A stretch of DNA of 64,000 nucleotides, taken from the IMG/VR virus record IMGVR_UViG_3300018481_000020, positions 17,458-81,457 of that record. The stretch is one strand, 5' to 3'. A program made the translations under genes and the position numbers. This DNA comes from a virus. Below the pieces are notes generated by a model. It was not told the DNA's origin. It saw only the letters and a list, made by a program, of their open reading frames with translations, and searched no databases. Positions 17,003 through 24,658 of the stretch are shown piece by piece. Within the stretch, counting starts at the first letter, position 1. Every line of letters starts with the position of its first letter.

Positions 17003-17536
17003 ATGTCCACATCGGTGAACGGTTGGCCGGTACTCCAATCAGGCTCCAAGATGCTGCACAAATGGGATGTACCGGACTGTGACCGGCACTTGATCCTGCG
17101 ACGGGGCTCGGCTGGGTTCCTATTGATCCACAACGCCACCTTCATCGATCGCTTCGTGGAGAGGCTGGACCGGCATGGCTCGGTCTGGGATGAGTGGGGG
17201 CACGCGGTCCGTCCGATCAGGGGACAGACCTCGGGTTATTCCAACCATGCTTCTGGGACGGCCACCGATCTGAATGCGACAAGGCACCCCAGAGGGGTAC
17301 GTACCCGGTCAACATGGACCGATCATCAGCTCAGCCAGATCCACCGCCGGCTGAAGATGTACGAGGGCTGTCTGACCTTTGGTGGTGACTGGACCAAGAT
17401 CCCGGATGCGATGCACTGGGAGATCTCCGATGACCTGGGACACTGCGAGCGGGTCGCCCGGAGACTGCTGCGCACCAAGATCGGCAAGGCCGTCCTGGAT
17501 GACAACCCTGGCCAGCGCCGGGTGATCATGTCATGA
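17003..17536 (+). CDS. M15-family peptidase (endolysin or virion peptidase)
   Basis: The 177-aa product carries the M15/VanY zinc ligands: His82 and Asp89 in SNHASGTATDL and His138 in DAMHWEI. Such peptidases cut L-Ala-D-Glu or D-Ala-D-Ala bonds in peptidoglycan. There is no cell-wall-binding domain, no signal peptide and no transmembrane helix. It is followed by a small gene in ATGA overlap and then the large terminase. Likely the lytic peptidase of the phage; a separate amidase or muramidase was not seen outside the tape measure. Confidence 0.8.
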   Translation: MSTSVNGWPVLQSGSKMLHKWDVPDCDRHLILRRGSAGFLLIHNATFIDRFVERLDRHGSVWDEWGHAVRPIRGQTSGYSNHASGTATDLNATRHPRGVRTRSTWTDHQLSQIHRRLKMYEGCLTFGGDWTKIPDAMHWEISDDLGHCERVARRLLRTKIGKAVLDDNPGQRRVIMS

Positions 17537-17835
17537 GACCACCGCCGACCTGCACCATCACTGGCTCGTTCGAGCAAGGAAAGCGTCCGGTCCAGGGCCT
17601 GGTCCGGTTCACGCCGGAGCGGCTCTGGGTGATCCAGGAGGGGATCGCCTGGGCCGTTCTGGCACCTGAGGTGGTGCTGGAGGCCGATGGCAGCTTCGTG
17701 GTGGCGGTGACTCCCACCAACGTCGACCCGGTGCCCTGGCGTTACCTCGTGGAGACCCCCGCTGGCAGCTTCAAGATCGCGGTAGCCATGAACGAGATGG
17801 GGCACACACTCAGGGAGCTGCTGCAGCGCGGATGA
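17533..17835 (+). CDS. Small beta-sandwich structural protein, 100 aa
   Basis: The product is strand-rich (TCTITGSFEQG, GLVRFTPERLWVIQEG, GSFVVAVTPTNVDP, WRYLVETPAGSFKIAV), consistent with a prealbumin or Ig-like fold used by phages in fibres. It overlaps both the M15 gene and the terminase by 4 nt (ATGA at both ends), so its translation is coupled to both. Exact role unknown. Confidence 0.6.
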   Translation: MRPPPTCTITGSFEQGKRPVQGLVRFTPERLWVIQEGIAWAVLAPEVVLEADGSFVVAVTPTNVDPVPWRYLVETPAGSFKIAVAMNEMGHTLRELLQRG

Positions 17836-19337
17836 GCCAGATCGTACTGGGGCGAGGACCGCGCAGCGATGACGAACTGTACGAGCTGGTCAGGACGCTG
17901 TGGGGAAAGACCATCCCACGGCACAAGGTCTGCCCGGAGCACGACGCCCCCTTCGACGCCTTCGCCGCTGCCTACTTCCGGCGGGGCTCCTCGATCCTGA
18001 TCCACGGCTCGCGTGGCCTGTCCGGCAAGAGCGTGCTGATGTCCATCCTGGGACTCACCGTGGCAGCCGTGCGGGGCAGCGACGTGAACATCGTGGGTGG
18101 CTCCCTGAACCAGTCGATCAACATCCACAACACCATCAGGGACGCTTGGGACTACGAGAACGCACCGAGCTACATGGTCAAGGAGGAGAGCGCGACCAAG
18201 ATCCACCTGTACAACAAGGCGAAGATCATGCCGCTGACCGCCTCCCAGAAGTCCGTGCGTGGCCCGCACCCGCCGACCCTGCTGCTGGATGAGATCGACG
18301 AGATGGAGCTGCCGATCCTGGACGCGGCGCTGGGCCAGCCGCTGCCCCAGGAGAACTGGCAGGGCGAGATCATCCGCCCGCAGACCACGATGAGCTCGAC
18401 CTGGCAGTACCCGGACAAGACCTTCTACACCGTCTACCAGCGGTTCCTGGAGAAGGGCGACCCGATCTACACCTGGTGCTACAAGGACACCTCCAACCCG
18501 ATCGACGGCTGGCTGGACCAGGAGACGATCGATGAGAAGAAGCGGGACATCCCCGCTGAGATGTGGCGAGTCGAGTACGACCTGGGTGAGCCCTCGATCG
18601 GGAACCGTGCGATCGACTCCGAATCGGTGGAGCGGATGTTCTGCCTGGATCCCGAGCCGATCAAGAAGAAGGAGTCCAAGGACTACCTGGAGTACGAGTT
18701 CGAGAAGCCGAAGCAGGACGCCGAGTACGTGATCGGTGCGGACTGGGCCCAGTCCCAGGACTTCACCGTGATCACCGTGGCCGATGTGACCCGGATGCCG
18801 ATCAAGGTCGTCTACTGGCTCCGGGTGCGCCGGCAGCCCTACCCGGTGATGATCGGTCACTTCAACCGGCTGATGAAGGCCTACAACGCCGAGGGCATCC
18901 ACGACGCCACCGGGCTGGGAGCGGTGGTCGCGGACTACGTGGACCGGCGCGCACGGGGCTTCCAGATGGTCGGAGCCCAGCGGGACAACATGCTCAGCGA
19001 GTACATCTCCTCGGTGGAGAACGATCGCTGGAGGGTGCCTCGGGTGCCGATCTTCTACAAGCAGCACCTGTACGCCAGCGTGGAGATGATCTACGCACGC
19101 GGGAAGGAGTTCCACCTCCCCGACGAGATCTGTTCGATGGCACTGGTCTGGCGGATGGTCAGCAAGCGGGCCATCGCTGCCCAGCCGGTGGTGATCGCCG
19201 GCACCAACGATCCGAGCTGGATCGAGAACGAGATGCAGCACAACAAGGACGCCCAGCGGAAGCCCGGCAAGTGGGTCGTCGGCTCGGTGCAGAACAAGAG
19301 CCTGGAAGCGCCACCCGAGTTCGACCTGATGGTATGA
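17832..19337 (+). CDS. terL: Terminase large subunit
   Basis: The 501-aa protein has an ATPase with a Walker A variant (GSRGLSGKS, residues 59-67) and Walker B (LLLDEID, 150-156). An RNase H-fold nuclease follows, starting with IGADWAQSQDFT (Asp304) and continuing DATGLGAVVADYVD. It cuts and translocates concatemeric DNA into the procapsid. Its position among fibre genes, about 5 kb before the portal, is atypical. The start overlaps the previous gene as ATGA. Confidence 0.92.
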   Translation: MSQIVLGRGPRSDDELYELVRTLWGKTIPRHKVCPEHDAPFDAFAAAYFRRGSSILIHGSRGLSGKSVLMSILGLTVAAVRGSDVNIVGGSLNQSINIHNTIRDAWDYENAPSYMVKEESATKIHLYNKAKIMPLTASQKSVRGPHPPTLLLDEIDEMELPILDAALGQPLPQENWQGEIIRPQTTMSSTWQYPDKTFYTVYQRFLEKGDPIYTWCYKDTSNPIDGWLDQETIDEKKRDIPAEMWRVEYDLGEPSIGNRAIDSESVERMFCLDPEPIKKKESKDYLEYEFEKPKQDAEYVIGADWAQSQDFTVITVADVTRMPIKVVYWLRVRRQPYPVMIGHFNRLMKAYNAEGIHDATGLGAVVADYVDRRARGFQMVGAQRDNMLSEYISSVENDRWRVPRVPIFYKQHLYASVEMIYARGKEFHLPDEICSMALVWRMVSKRAIAAQPVVIAGTNDPSWIENEMQHNKDAQRKPGKWVVGSVQNKSLEAPPEFDLMV

Positions 19338-19344
19338 GGTAGTT

Positions 19345-19923
19345 ATGACCAAAAATCTTAATGTGGGCGATGTGATCTGTACCCGCAGCGACAGTCCACA
19401 GAGCGCGTGGATCAGGTTCCAAGCCGCGATCATGGGCCGGCCGAACACCGTCAACCACGTGGCCATCTTCATGGGCCCTGGCTCAGACAATGTTGATCGG
19501 GTGATCGAGGCCCGACCAGGTGGAGTGGGCTGGCGTGATGCCGCCTCCTACCTGGAGGACTACTGGACCATCGACAACTCCGAGCAGCCGAAGACAGCAC
19601 GCCATCGGGAGAAGATCGGCAAGGCTGCGCTCGCACTGCTGGGCACCCCGTACGACTGGGTCGGGATCGGGCAGAACGCGATGGAGGCGATCCATGCCCC
19701 GGACATCTACCGGAGCAAGCGTTGGAAGAACGGGAAGTCCCCGGACCACGTGGTCTGCAGCTCGTTGGCTGACTGGGTCTACGCCGAGGCCGGCCTGGCC
19801 AACCCGGGCAAGACCGGACGGGGCGACGCACTCACCACCCCAGGGGACTGGGCCGAGTTCATCGTGACCAAGGCCTGGGAGCGGTTCGAGCGCCCTCGCG
19901 GAGTGACACCGTCCGGAGAATGA
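19345..19923 (+). CDS. NlpC/P60-like (permuted papain-fold) hydrolase
   Basis: The 192-aa product shows a permuted NlpC/P60-type order: His38 in VNHVAIFMG first, then VIEARPGGVGW, then the Cys motif VVCSSLADWVY (Cys138). Such enzymes cut peptidoglycan peptides or amides. With the nearby M15 peptidase it may form the lysis pair, or it may act in entry. No signal peptide is visible. It follows terL by 7 nt. Confidence 0.65.
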   Translation: MTKNLNVGDVICTRSDSPQSAWIRFQAAIMGRPNTVNHVAIFMGPGSDNVDRVIEARPGGVGWRDAASYLEDYWTIDNSEQPKTARHREKIGKAALALLGTPYDWVGIGQNAMEAIHAPDIYRSKRWKNGKSPDHVVCSSLADWVYAEAGLANPGKTGRGDALTTPGDWAEFIVTKAWERFERPRGVTPSGE

Positions 19924-19927
19924 AGTC

Positions 19928-20296
19928 ATGGCAGGGATCTCATTAGCACCAGCAGTGCTGGACGTGTCTGGGATCAGAGCCGGCGACCGGAACATGTTCC
20001 AGCTCACAATCCGGACCAGCGGTACCGCCTTGAACCTGACTGGATACGAGATCACCGCTCAGGCTCGCACCACGGCTTCCGCTCCAGCTCACCTCGATGC
20101 CGTGGTGACCATCACCAACGAGACCGGTGGGGTTTGTCTGGTCCGGTGGCCAGGCGAGGCCGTGCGTACCTGGCTGGGCGGGCAGAACTCCGTCAATGGC
20201 GTCTGGGATCTCCAGCTGCTCGATTCGGCTGGGAACGATCCCTGGACGGTACTGACCGGGAGCTTCAAGGCCGAGATGGATGTCACCCATGAGTGA
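19928..20296 (+). CDS. Beta-sandwich tail-fibre accessory protein, 122 aa
   Basis: The sequence DVSGIRAGDRNMFQLTIRTSG...NLTGYEITAQARTT followed by a WDLQLLDSAG segment fits the LtfC/BppU-N-like beta-sandwich group and resembles the gene at 6316. It probably forms a structural base for the fibre proteins that follow. The next gene starts before its stop. Confidence 0.55.
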   Translation: MAGISLAPAVLDVSGIRAGDRNMFQLTIRTSGTALNLTGYEITAQARTTASAPAHLDAVVTITNETGGVCLVRWPGEAVRTWLGGQNSVNGVWDLQLLDSAGNDPWTVLTGSFKAEMDVTHE

Positions 20297-20582
20297 GTAC
20301 GTAGAGATCACCATAGATCTGAACAACTCCCCGGCGGTCACGATCCCCGGCGCTTCCGCCGATATCACCTTCACCGCGCCGACACCATCAGTCACTGTGC
20401 AGGCCGAGGCCCCTGCGATCACCGTGGGTGTTCCCGGACCTGCCGGTCCCGGGATGGCAGTGGTGCATCATGGGACAAATCCCAACGTAGCCCGACCTGC
20501 AGCCCCCTGGGTGCTCTGGTTGGGCACCGCCACTCCCGCCAACGCCCTCGCCTGGGATGCGTGGGAGACCGAGAACATCTAG
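20289..20582 (+). CDS. Small collagen-motif tail protein, 97 aa
   Basis: I chose ATG 20289; ATG 20280 is in frame. The product has a strand-rich front (SEYVEITIDLNNSPAVTIPG), a short Gly-Pro segment (GVPGPAGPGMAV) and an end reading WVLWLGTATPANALAWD. The collagen-like linker and WLGT end suggest a fibre segment. Function inferred from context only. Confidence 0.6.
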   Translation: MSEYVEITIDLNNSPAVTIPGASADITFTAPTPSVTVQAEAPAITVGVPGPAGPGMAVVHHGTNPNVARPAAPWVLWLGTATPANALAWDAWETENI

Positions 20583-20590
20583 GAGATCTG

Positions 20591-20812
20591 ATGGAAGCCG
20601 AACGACCAGTCCGTGGATGCGACATTTGTGGCATCTCGGATGACCACCCTCGTCACGTCATCGGCACGGCCGACGGCGGAACTTCGATGCGGCACATGGA
20701 CTGCTGCCGCGAGGCGGGATGCCCCGATGGCACCTGCGATGTGGTCACCAAGGGAGCCTTTGATCTTCGTGGTGACGAGCTGGTGCAGCACCTGACAACG
20801 AGGAGTGAATGA
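20591..20812 (+). CDS. Small zinc-finger-like protein, 73 aa
   Basis: ATG 20591 follows an AGGAGATCTG ribosome-binding site. The protein has CDICGISDDHPRHV near the start and a HMDCCREAGCPDGTC cluster, giving enough Cys/His for one or two zinc sites. Similar short CxxCG..DDHPRH proteins occur among actinophage tail genes. Its role is not known. Confidence 0.65.
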   Translation: MEAERPVRGCDICGISDDHPRHVIGTADGGTSMRHMDCCREAGCPDGTCDVVTKGAFDLRGDELVQHLTTRSE

Positions 20813-20813
20813 G

Positions 20814-21212
20814 ATGGCACTAGACCAGACCCGGGCGAACGAGATCCTGACCTGGATGCACGGCGGTGCCGCTCCCACGGCACTGACCGGTCCGATCCGG
20901 GTTCGACAGATGACCGCGAACGGCACCGCGACGGCCAACGGAACCGAGGTCGCCACTGGTGGTGGCTATACCTCCGGCGTCGGTGCGCCCTCGGTGACCT
21001 ACGGGGCGGCTGCGACCGGCACCCAGGCCACCAACGCGGCGATCAACATCACCAACTACCCCAGGGTAGAGACGGTGAACGGCGTCGAGATCTGGGACTC
21101 CGGCGGTACCCCGAAGCGGGTGGAGTGGGGAGCCCTGGCCTCGCCCAAGACGATGGCCATCGGTGACACCCTGTCCTACGCCTCGGGAGCCATCACCTCC
21201 GCGCTGGCCTGA
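20814..21212 (+). CDS. Tail fibre-type protein, 132 aa
   Basis: ATG 20814 has AGGAG at 20801-20805. The sequence follows the common phage tail-fibre family layout: an N-terminal helix (DQTRANEILTWMHGG), an IRVRQMT strand, a GTEVATGGGYT loop, VEIWDSG, and an end of SPKTMAIGDTLSYASGAI. It probably forms a trimeric knob or fibre segment. The gene at 49743 belongs to a related family. Confidence 0.7.
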   Translation: MALDQTRANEILTWMHGGAAPTALTGPIRVRQMTANGTATANGTEVATGGGYTSGVGAPSVTYGAAATGTQATNAAINITNYPRVETVNGVEIWDSGGTPKRVEWGALASPKTMAIGDTLSYASGAITSALA

Positions 21213-21238
21213 TCCGCACCCCGAGAAAGGGGTGAGCG

Positions 21239-23740
21239 ATGGCTGTCGCGTTCGTCCGTAGCCACGGCAACTCGTTCATCAAGGTCAACGGCGGCACTGT
21301 CTACCTCACCACGTCGCTGGTCCCTGCGGGCAGCCTGCTGGTCATGGCTATGGTGCACGACAACACAGCGACTGCCAACAGCCCGACCGCCTCGATCATC
21401 TCCAAGGGTGCGGGCGAGACCAACTCGTGGGTGCTCCTCGGGCGGGCCACCTATCCAAATGCCGGTACTGCTGGTGCGTTCGCCAGCGGTGAGTTGTGGG
21501 TGATCAAGACCACGGTGGACTGGGCCAGCGGCACCTCGCTGAGCTGCCAGTACACCCCCACGAACACGATGAAGGCCCAGAACCTCCTGGAGTTCTCCGG
21601 GGCCGAGGCGACGGTGCGTGGCACAGTCGGGACGGCTTACTCCACCACGACTACAGCGGCCAACGCATCGACCTCCTCCAGCACTGCTGTGATCGGTGAT
21701 CTAGCCCTTGGACTTCTCTTCGGTTCCAATGTCGCGGCTGCCCAAGCCGGGAGCACTCACGCTCTCGGCGGTACGTGGAGTACTCCCATTGGGGTCGGGT
21801 CCACGGGCGGCAACGTAGCCACCAACAACTTCGGCGTCGCCCAGTACAAGACGATGAACGCCGCCGCTTTCGCGTCGATGGTCAACTCGGCAGCGATGAC
21901 GGCGGGCAACGGCTCCATTTGTGCGATCTTGCAACCTGCTCTCGTTACCCAGCAGGCCACGGCATCGTTGGTCGCCACCTCCACCTTGGAGGCCGCCGGC
22001 TTCCAGCAGACACAGGCGACCGCAGCCCTGGTAGCCACCTCGACACTGACTGCCACTGCTACGCGCACGGCTGCGGGCGTAACCAGCTACCGCGTGCTGG
22101 ATGAGTTCACGCCGCCCGACAACAACTTCACTGATACTGCACCGATCACGGTCAGCATGGAGTTCTACGTCGATGCAGACGGATGCACGGCGACAAAGGC
22201 GTACTTCGACCGTTCGACTGCCTTTGCCTCCGACACATGGACGATGAAGTTGTGGCAGGTGGATAGCCCCACTACGGGCACAGTGCTCGCCACGAAGGCG
22301 CTCACCTATGACGCAGCCACTCCGGCTGGCTGGGTAGCAGTCACCTTCGACAGCCCGGTCCCGCTGACGGCCAACCAGCGATACCGGGTTTCCGGGACAC
22401 CGGCTTCTGAGAACTACGCTGCGACCGGGGGTTGGTGGACGGGTACTGGACCGGGTGCTGCGGGGATAGACGACGGACCACTGCACGCACCGCCGTCCGG
22501 CACTCCGGGGCAGGGCCAGTTCGTCTACTCGACCAATGGCTTCACGGTCGAGTCCTTCAACGGCGGCAACTACTGGGTTGATATCGAGGTCAGTGCTCCC
22601 GGTGCCGGTGGCCCGGTCACCCAGCAAGCTACTGCTGCCCTGGTCGCGACCTCGACCCTGACTGCGACGGCTGTTCGTCAGCCGCAAGCCGCTGCCAGTC
22701 TGACCGCCACCTCGACCTTGACCACTACGGCTGTTCGGGTGCCCCAGGCGACCGCTGCCCTGGTTGCGACCTCGACGCTGACCACCACCGGCGTGCGCGT
22801 ACCACAGGCTGCCGTCAGTCTTATCGCCACTTCCACACTGGCTGCCACCAGTGTGGTCACTCGGTTCGCAGCTGCCGCTCTGACGGCTGCCTCGACGTTT
22901 GGTGCGGCTGGTGTGCGGGAGCCCCAGGCAGCGGTACCGCTGGTGGCTACCTCCACTCTGACCGTCACAGCACTGCGGACCGTGCCGGCAAGTGCTGCTC
23001 TCACCGCTACCTCGACGTTGACCAGCGAAGCGGTCGGAGTCGGTGTCGTCTCAGCAAGTGCTTCGCTGACTGCGGTCTCCACGCTGACCGCCGGCGCTGT
23101 TCGGGAACCACAAGCAGCAGCCTCCCTGGTCAGCACCTCCACGCTGAGCGTCACCGGTACCCGGACCCAGCTGGCGACCGCCGCCCTGACTGCCTCCTCG
23201 ACCCTGGCTGCGTCGGCAGTACGGGTACCCCAAGCCGCTGCCAGCCTTACTGCCACCTCCACCCTCACCGTCACAGCGGTGCGCGTGGTTGTTGCCTCGG
23301 CACCCCTGAGCGCTACCTCTACGCTGGCCTCGGCAGCGGTAGGCATCGGCATCGTCCAGGCCACGGCCACCCTGAGCGCCACCTCGACCCTGAGTGTGAC
23401 CGGTACTCGGGTTCCTCAAGCAGCAGCCTCACTGGTCGCCACCTCGACACTGACCACCATCGGCGTGCGGGTATCTGGGGCGACAGTGGTCCTGAGCGCC
23501 ACCTCCACACTGACCGTCACGGGTGTACGGGTAGCCCAGGCGACGGTCGCTCTGAGTGCCACCTCGACACTGAGCATCGCTGGCGTCCGGGTGCCACAGG
23601 CCGCCGCATCACTGGTGGCTGCTTCGGTCCTGTCTACTACCGGGACTGTCTCCGTCATGGGGACTATCCGGAACCTCAGTGGGGCTGCCATCCAGGTCAG
23701 ACATCCAGATGCGAGCTGGCATGCCCTCACTCCTGTCTGA
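21239..23740 (+). CDS. Tandem-repeat tail protein with a DUF4082-like insert, 833 aa
   Basis: Residues 1-235 form a beta-rich N-terminal domain. Two ~20-aa repeats (LVATSTL core) follow. Then comes a DUF4082-like domain at about 283-458 (WVAVTFDSPVPLTANQRY, ending NYWVDIEV), then 17 more copies of the ~20-aa repeat, then a short domain (VMGTIRNLSGAAIQVRHPD). The DUF4082 ending is a known carbohydrate-associated beta-sandwich. The repeat array probably makes a thin fibrous stalk. The last gene before the capsid module; likely displayed on the tail. Confidence 0.75.
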   Translation: MAVAFVRSHGNSFIKVNGGTVYLTTSLVPAGSLLVMAMVHDNTATANSPTASIISKGAGETNSWVLLGRATYPNAGTAGAFASGELWVIKTTVDWASGTSLSCQYTPTNTMKAQNLLEFSGAEATVRGTVGTAYSTTTTAANASTSSSTAVIGDLALGLLFGSNVAAAQAGSTHALGGTWSTPIGVGSTGGNVATNNFGVAQYKTMNAAAFASMVNSAAMTAGNGSICAILQPALVTQQATASLVATSTLEAAGFQQTQATAALVATSTLTATATRTAAGVTSYRVLDEFTPPDNNFTDTAPITVSMEFYVDADGCTATKAYFDRSTAFASDTWTMKLWQVDSPTTGTVLATKALTYDAATPAGWVAVTFDSPVPLTANQRYRVSGTPASENYAATGGWWTGTGPGAAGIDDGPLHAPPSGTPGQGQFVYSTNGFTVESFNGGNYWVDIEVSAPGAGGPVTQQATAALVATSTLTATAVRQPQAAASLTATSTLTTTAVRVPQATAALVATSTLTTTGVRVPQAAVSLIATSTLAATSVVTRFAAAALTAASTFGAAGVREPQAAVPLVATSTLTVTALRTVPASAALTATSTLTSEAVGVGVVSASASLTAVSTLTAGAVREPQAAASLVSTSTLSVTGTRTQLATAALTASSTLAASAVRVPQAAASLTATSTLTVTAVRVVVASAPLSATSTLASAAVGIGIVQATATLSATSTLSVTGTRVPQAAASLVATSTLTTIGVRVSGATVVLSATSTLTVTGVRVAQATVALSATSTLSIAGVRVPQAAASLVAASVLSTTGTVSVMGTIRNLSGAAIQVRHPDASWHALTPV
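22618..23660 (+). repeat. Array of 17 degenerate ~60-bp (20-aa) repeats
   Basis: Each copy reads roughly A-x-A-x-L-x-A-T-S-T-L-x-x-x-x-V-R-V-P-Q, for example AAASLTATSTLTTTAVRVPQ. Two units (ending GVGVVS and GIGIVQ) are 22 aa long. Two more copies lie upstream at about 21,950-22,070, before the inserted DUF4082-like domain. The array is long, Ala/Thr/Ser-rich and likely beta-structured. Confidence 0.85.
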
Positions 23741-23773
23741 GTCGCGGAGTGACATTGCCGGGAGACTGGAGGC

Positions 23774-24658
23774 ATGAGGAGTGCGTTCGGAGTCGAGCAT
23801 GTGGTGGCTGCGCCAGTCTCGAAGTCGCTCAGTGGCGGAGTCTTCAAGCCGGCCTCGAAGCTGAGCCAGGCTGAGCGCAAGACGGTGGGTGGCTACCGGA
23901 AGGCCAAGGGTGTCACCACCAGTGACGCGGAGTGGGCCAGGAACATGGGACAGGTCAAGCGACTCCACGACCAGCCCCATCCGGGAATGAGACACACCAA
24001 GACGGTGCACGGCAAGCAAGGAACCACTGAGCACTACAAGCACAACAGTCGCTCCACCGTGGTGCCACCGGGAGCTGAGGGGTTCCATGTCCGTACCGGG
24101 GGCAAGAAGGGCACCTCCTACATCCACATGAAGGACAGCGCTGGCAAGAGCGTGACCAGGCACGAGGTGGCCCACTCCACCCCGAAACGCACCAGCTACC
24201 GGATGAAGCAGATCGTCGACAACCCGAAGAAGACGATGGCCGAGGAGGGCCGGGCGGACTACGTCGCCTCGGGGCACTACCTGAAGAAGAAGCCCCAGAG
24301 TGGCTATGCCCAATCAGCTCGGTACCGCAACGCCGAGGCACGTGGGGAGAAGAGCGCGAAGAGTGCCCGGAAGTATGGTGGCAAGCCAGCGCGTGGTCTC
24401 ATGCGCGCAAGAAACGCACCATCTCGGTTCAAGGTGAAGCAAGCCAGTGGTTCGATGTCTCGAACGATGAACAAGCCAGTGGGTCGTCAGGAGATCGACG
24501 AGTACCGCCGGGTGCAGGACAAGATGCATGGCGGAGCTCCGAAGACTCCCGGGATGAGCACTCGCAAGAAGGTGGCCATCGGAGCCGGCACTACCGGTGT
24601 GGCCGGTGGCGGTACCTACGCTGTTTCGCGGAACAGGAAGAAGAGGTCGAATGGCTGA
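23774..24658 (+). CDS. SAFGVEH-tagged basic virion protein with a zincin-like HEVAH motif
   Basis: The 294-aa protein starts MRSAFGVEHVVAAPVSK, the first of the tagged set. HEVAH at residues 130-134 and EEGRAD at 157-162 match the spacing of zincin-type metallopeptidases of the ImmA/IrrE-like sort. The rest is strongly Lys/Arg-rich. The C-terminus has a small-residue stretch (VAIGAGTTGVAGGGTYAV) and a basic tail (RNRKKRSNG). Position directly before the portal, with overlap, argues for a virion or assembly role. Activity is inferred from the motif only. Confidence 0.7.
   Translation: MRSAFGVEHVVAAPVSKSLSGGVFKPASKLSQAERKTVGGYRKAKGVTTSDAEWARNMGQVKRLHDQPHPGMRHTKTVHGKQGTTEHYKHNSRSTVVPPGAEGFHVRTGGKKGTSYIHMKDSAGKSVTRHEVAHSTPKRTSYRMKQIVDNPKKTMAEEGRADYVASGHYLKKKPQSGYAQSARYRNAEARGEKSAKSARKYGGKPARGLMRARNAPSRFKVKQASGSMSRTMNKPVGRQEIDEYRRVQDKMHGGAPKTPGMSTRKKVAIGAGTTGVAGGGTYAVSRNRKKRSNG

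Noticed and set aside
17742-19490. A 582-codon minus-strand frame opposite the large terminase
   Set aside because: It covers the antisense of a clear terminase gene and lacks a ribosome-binding site and recognisable domains.
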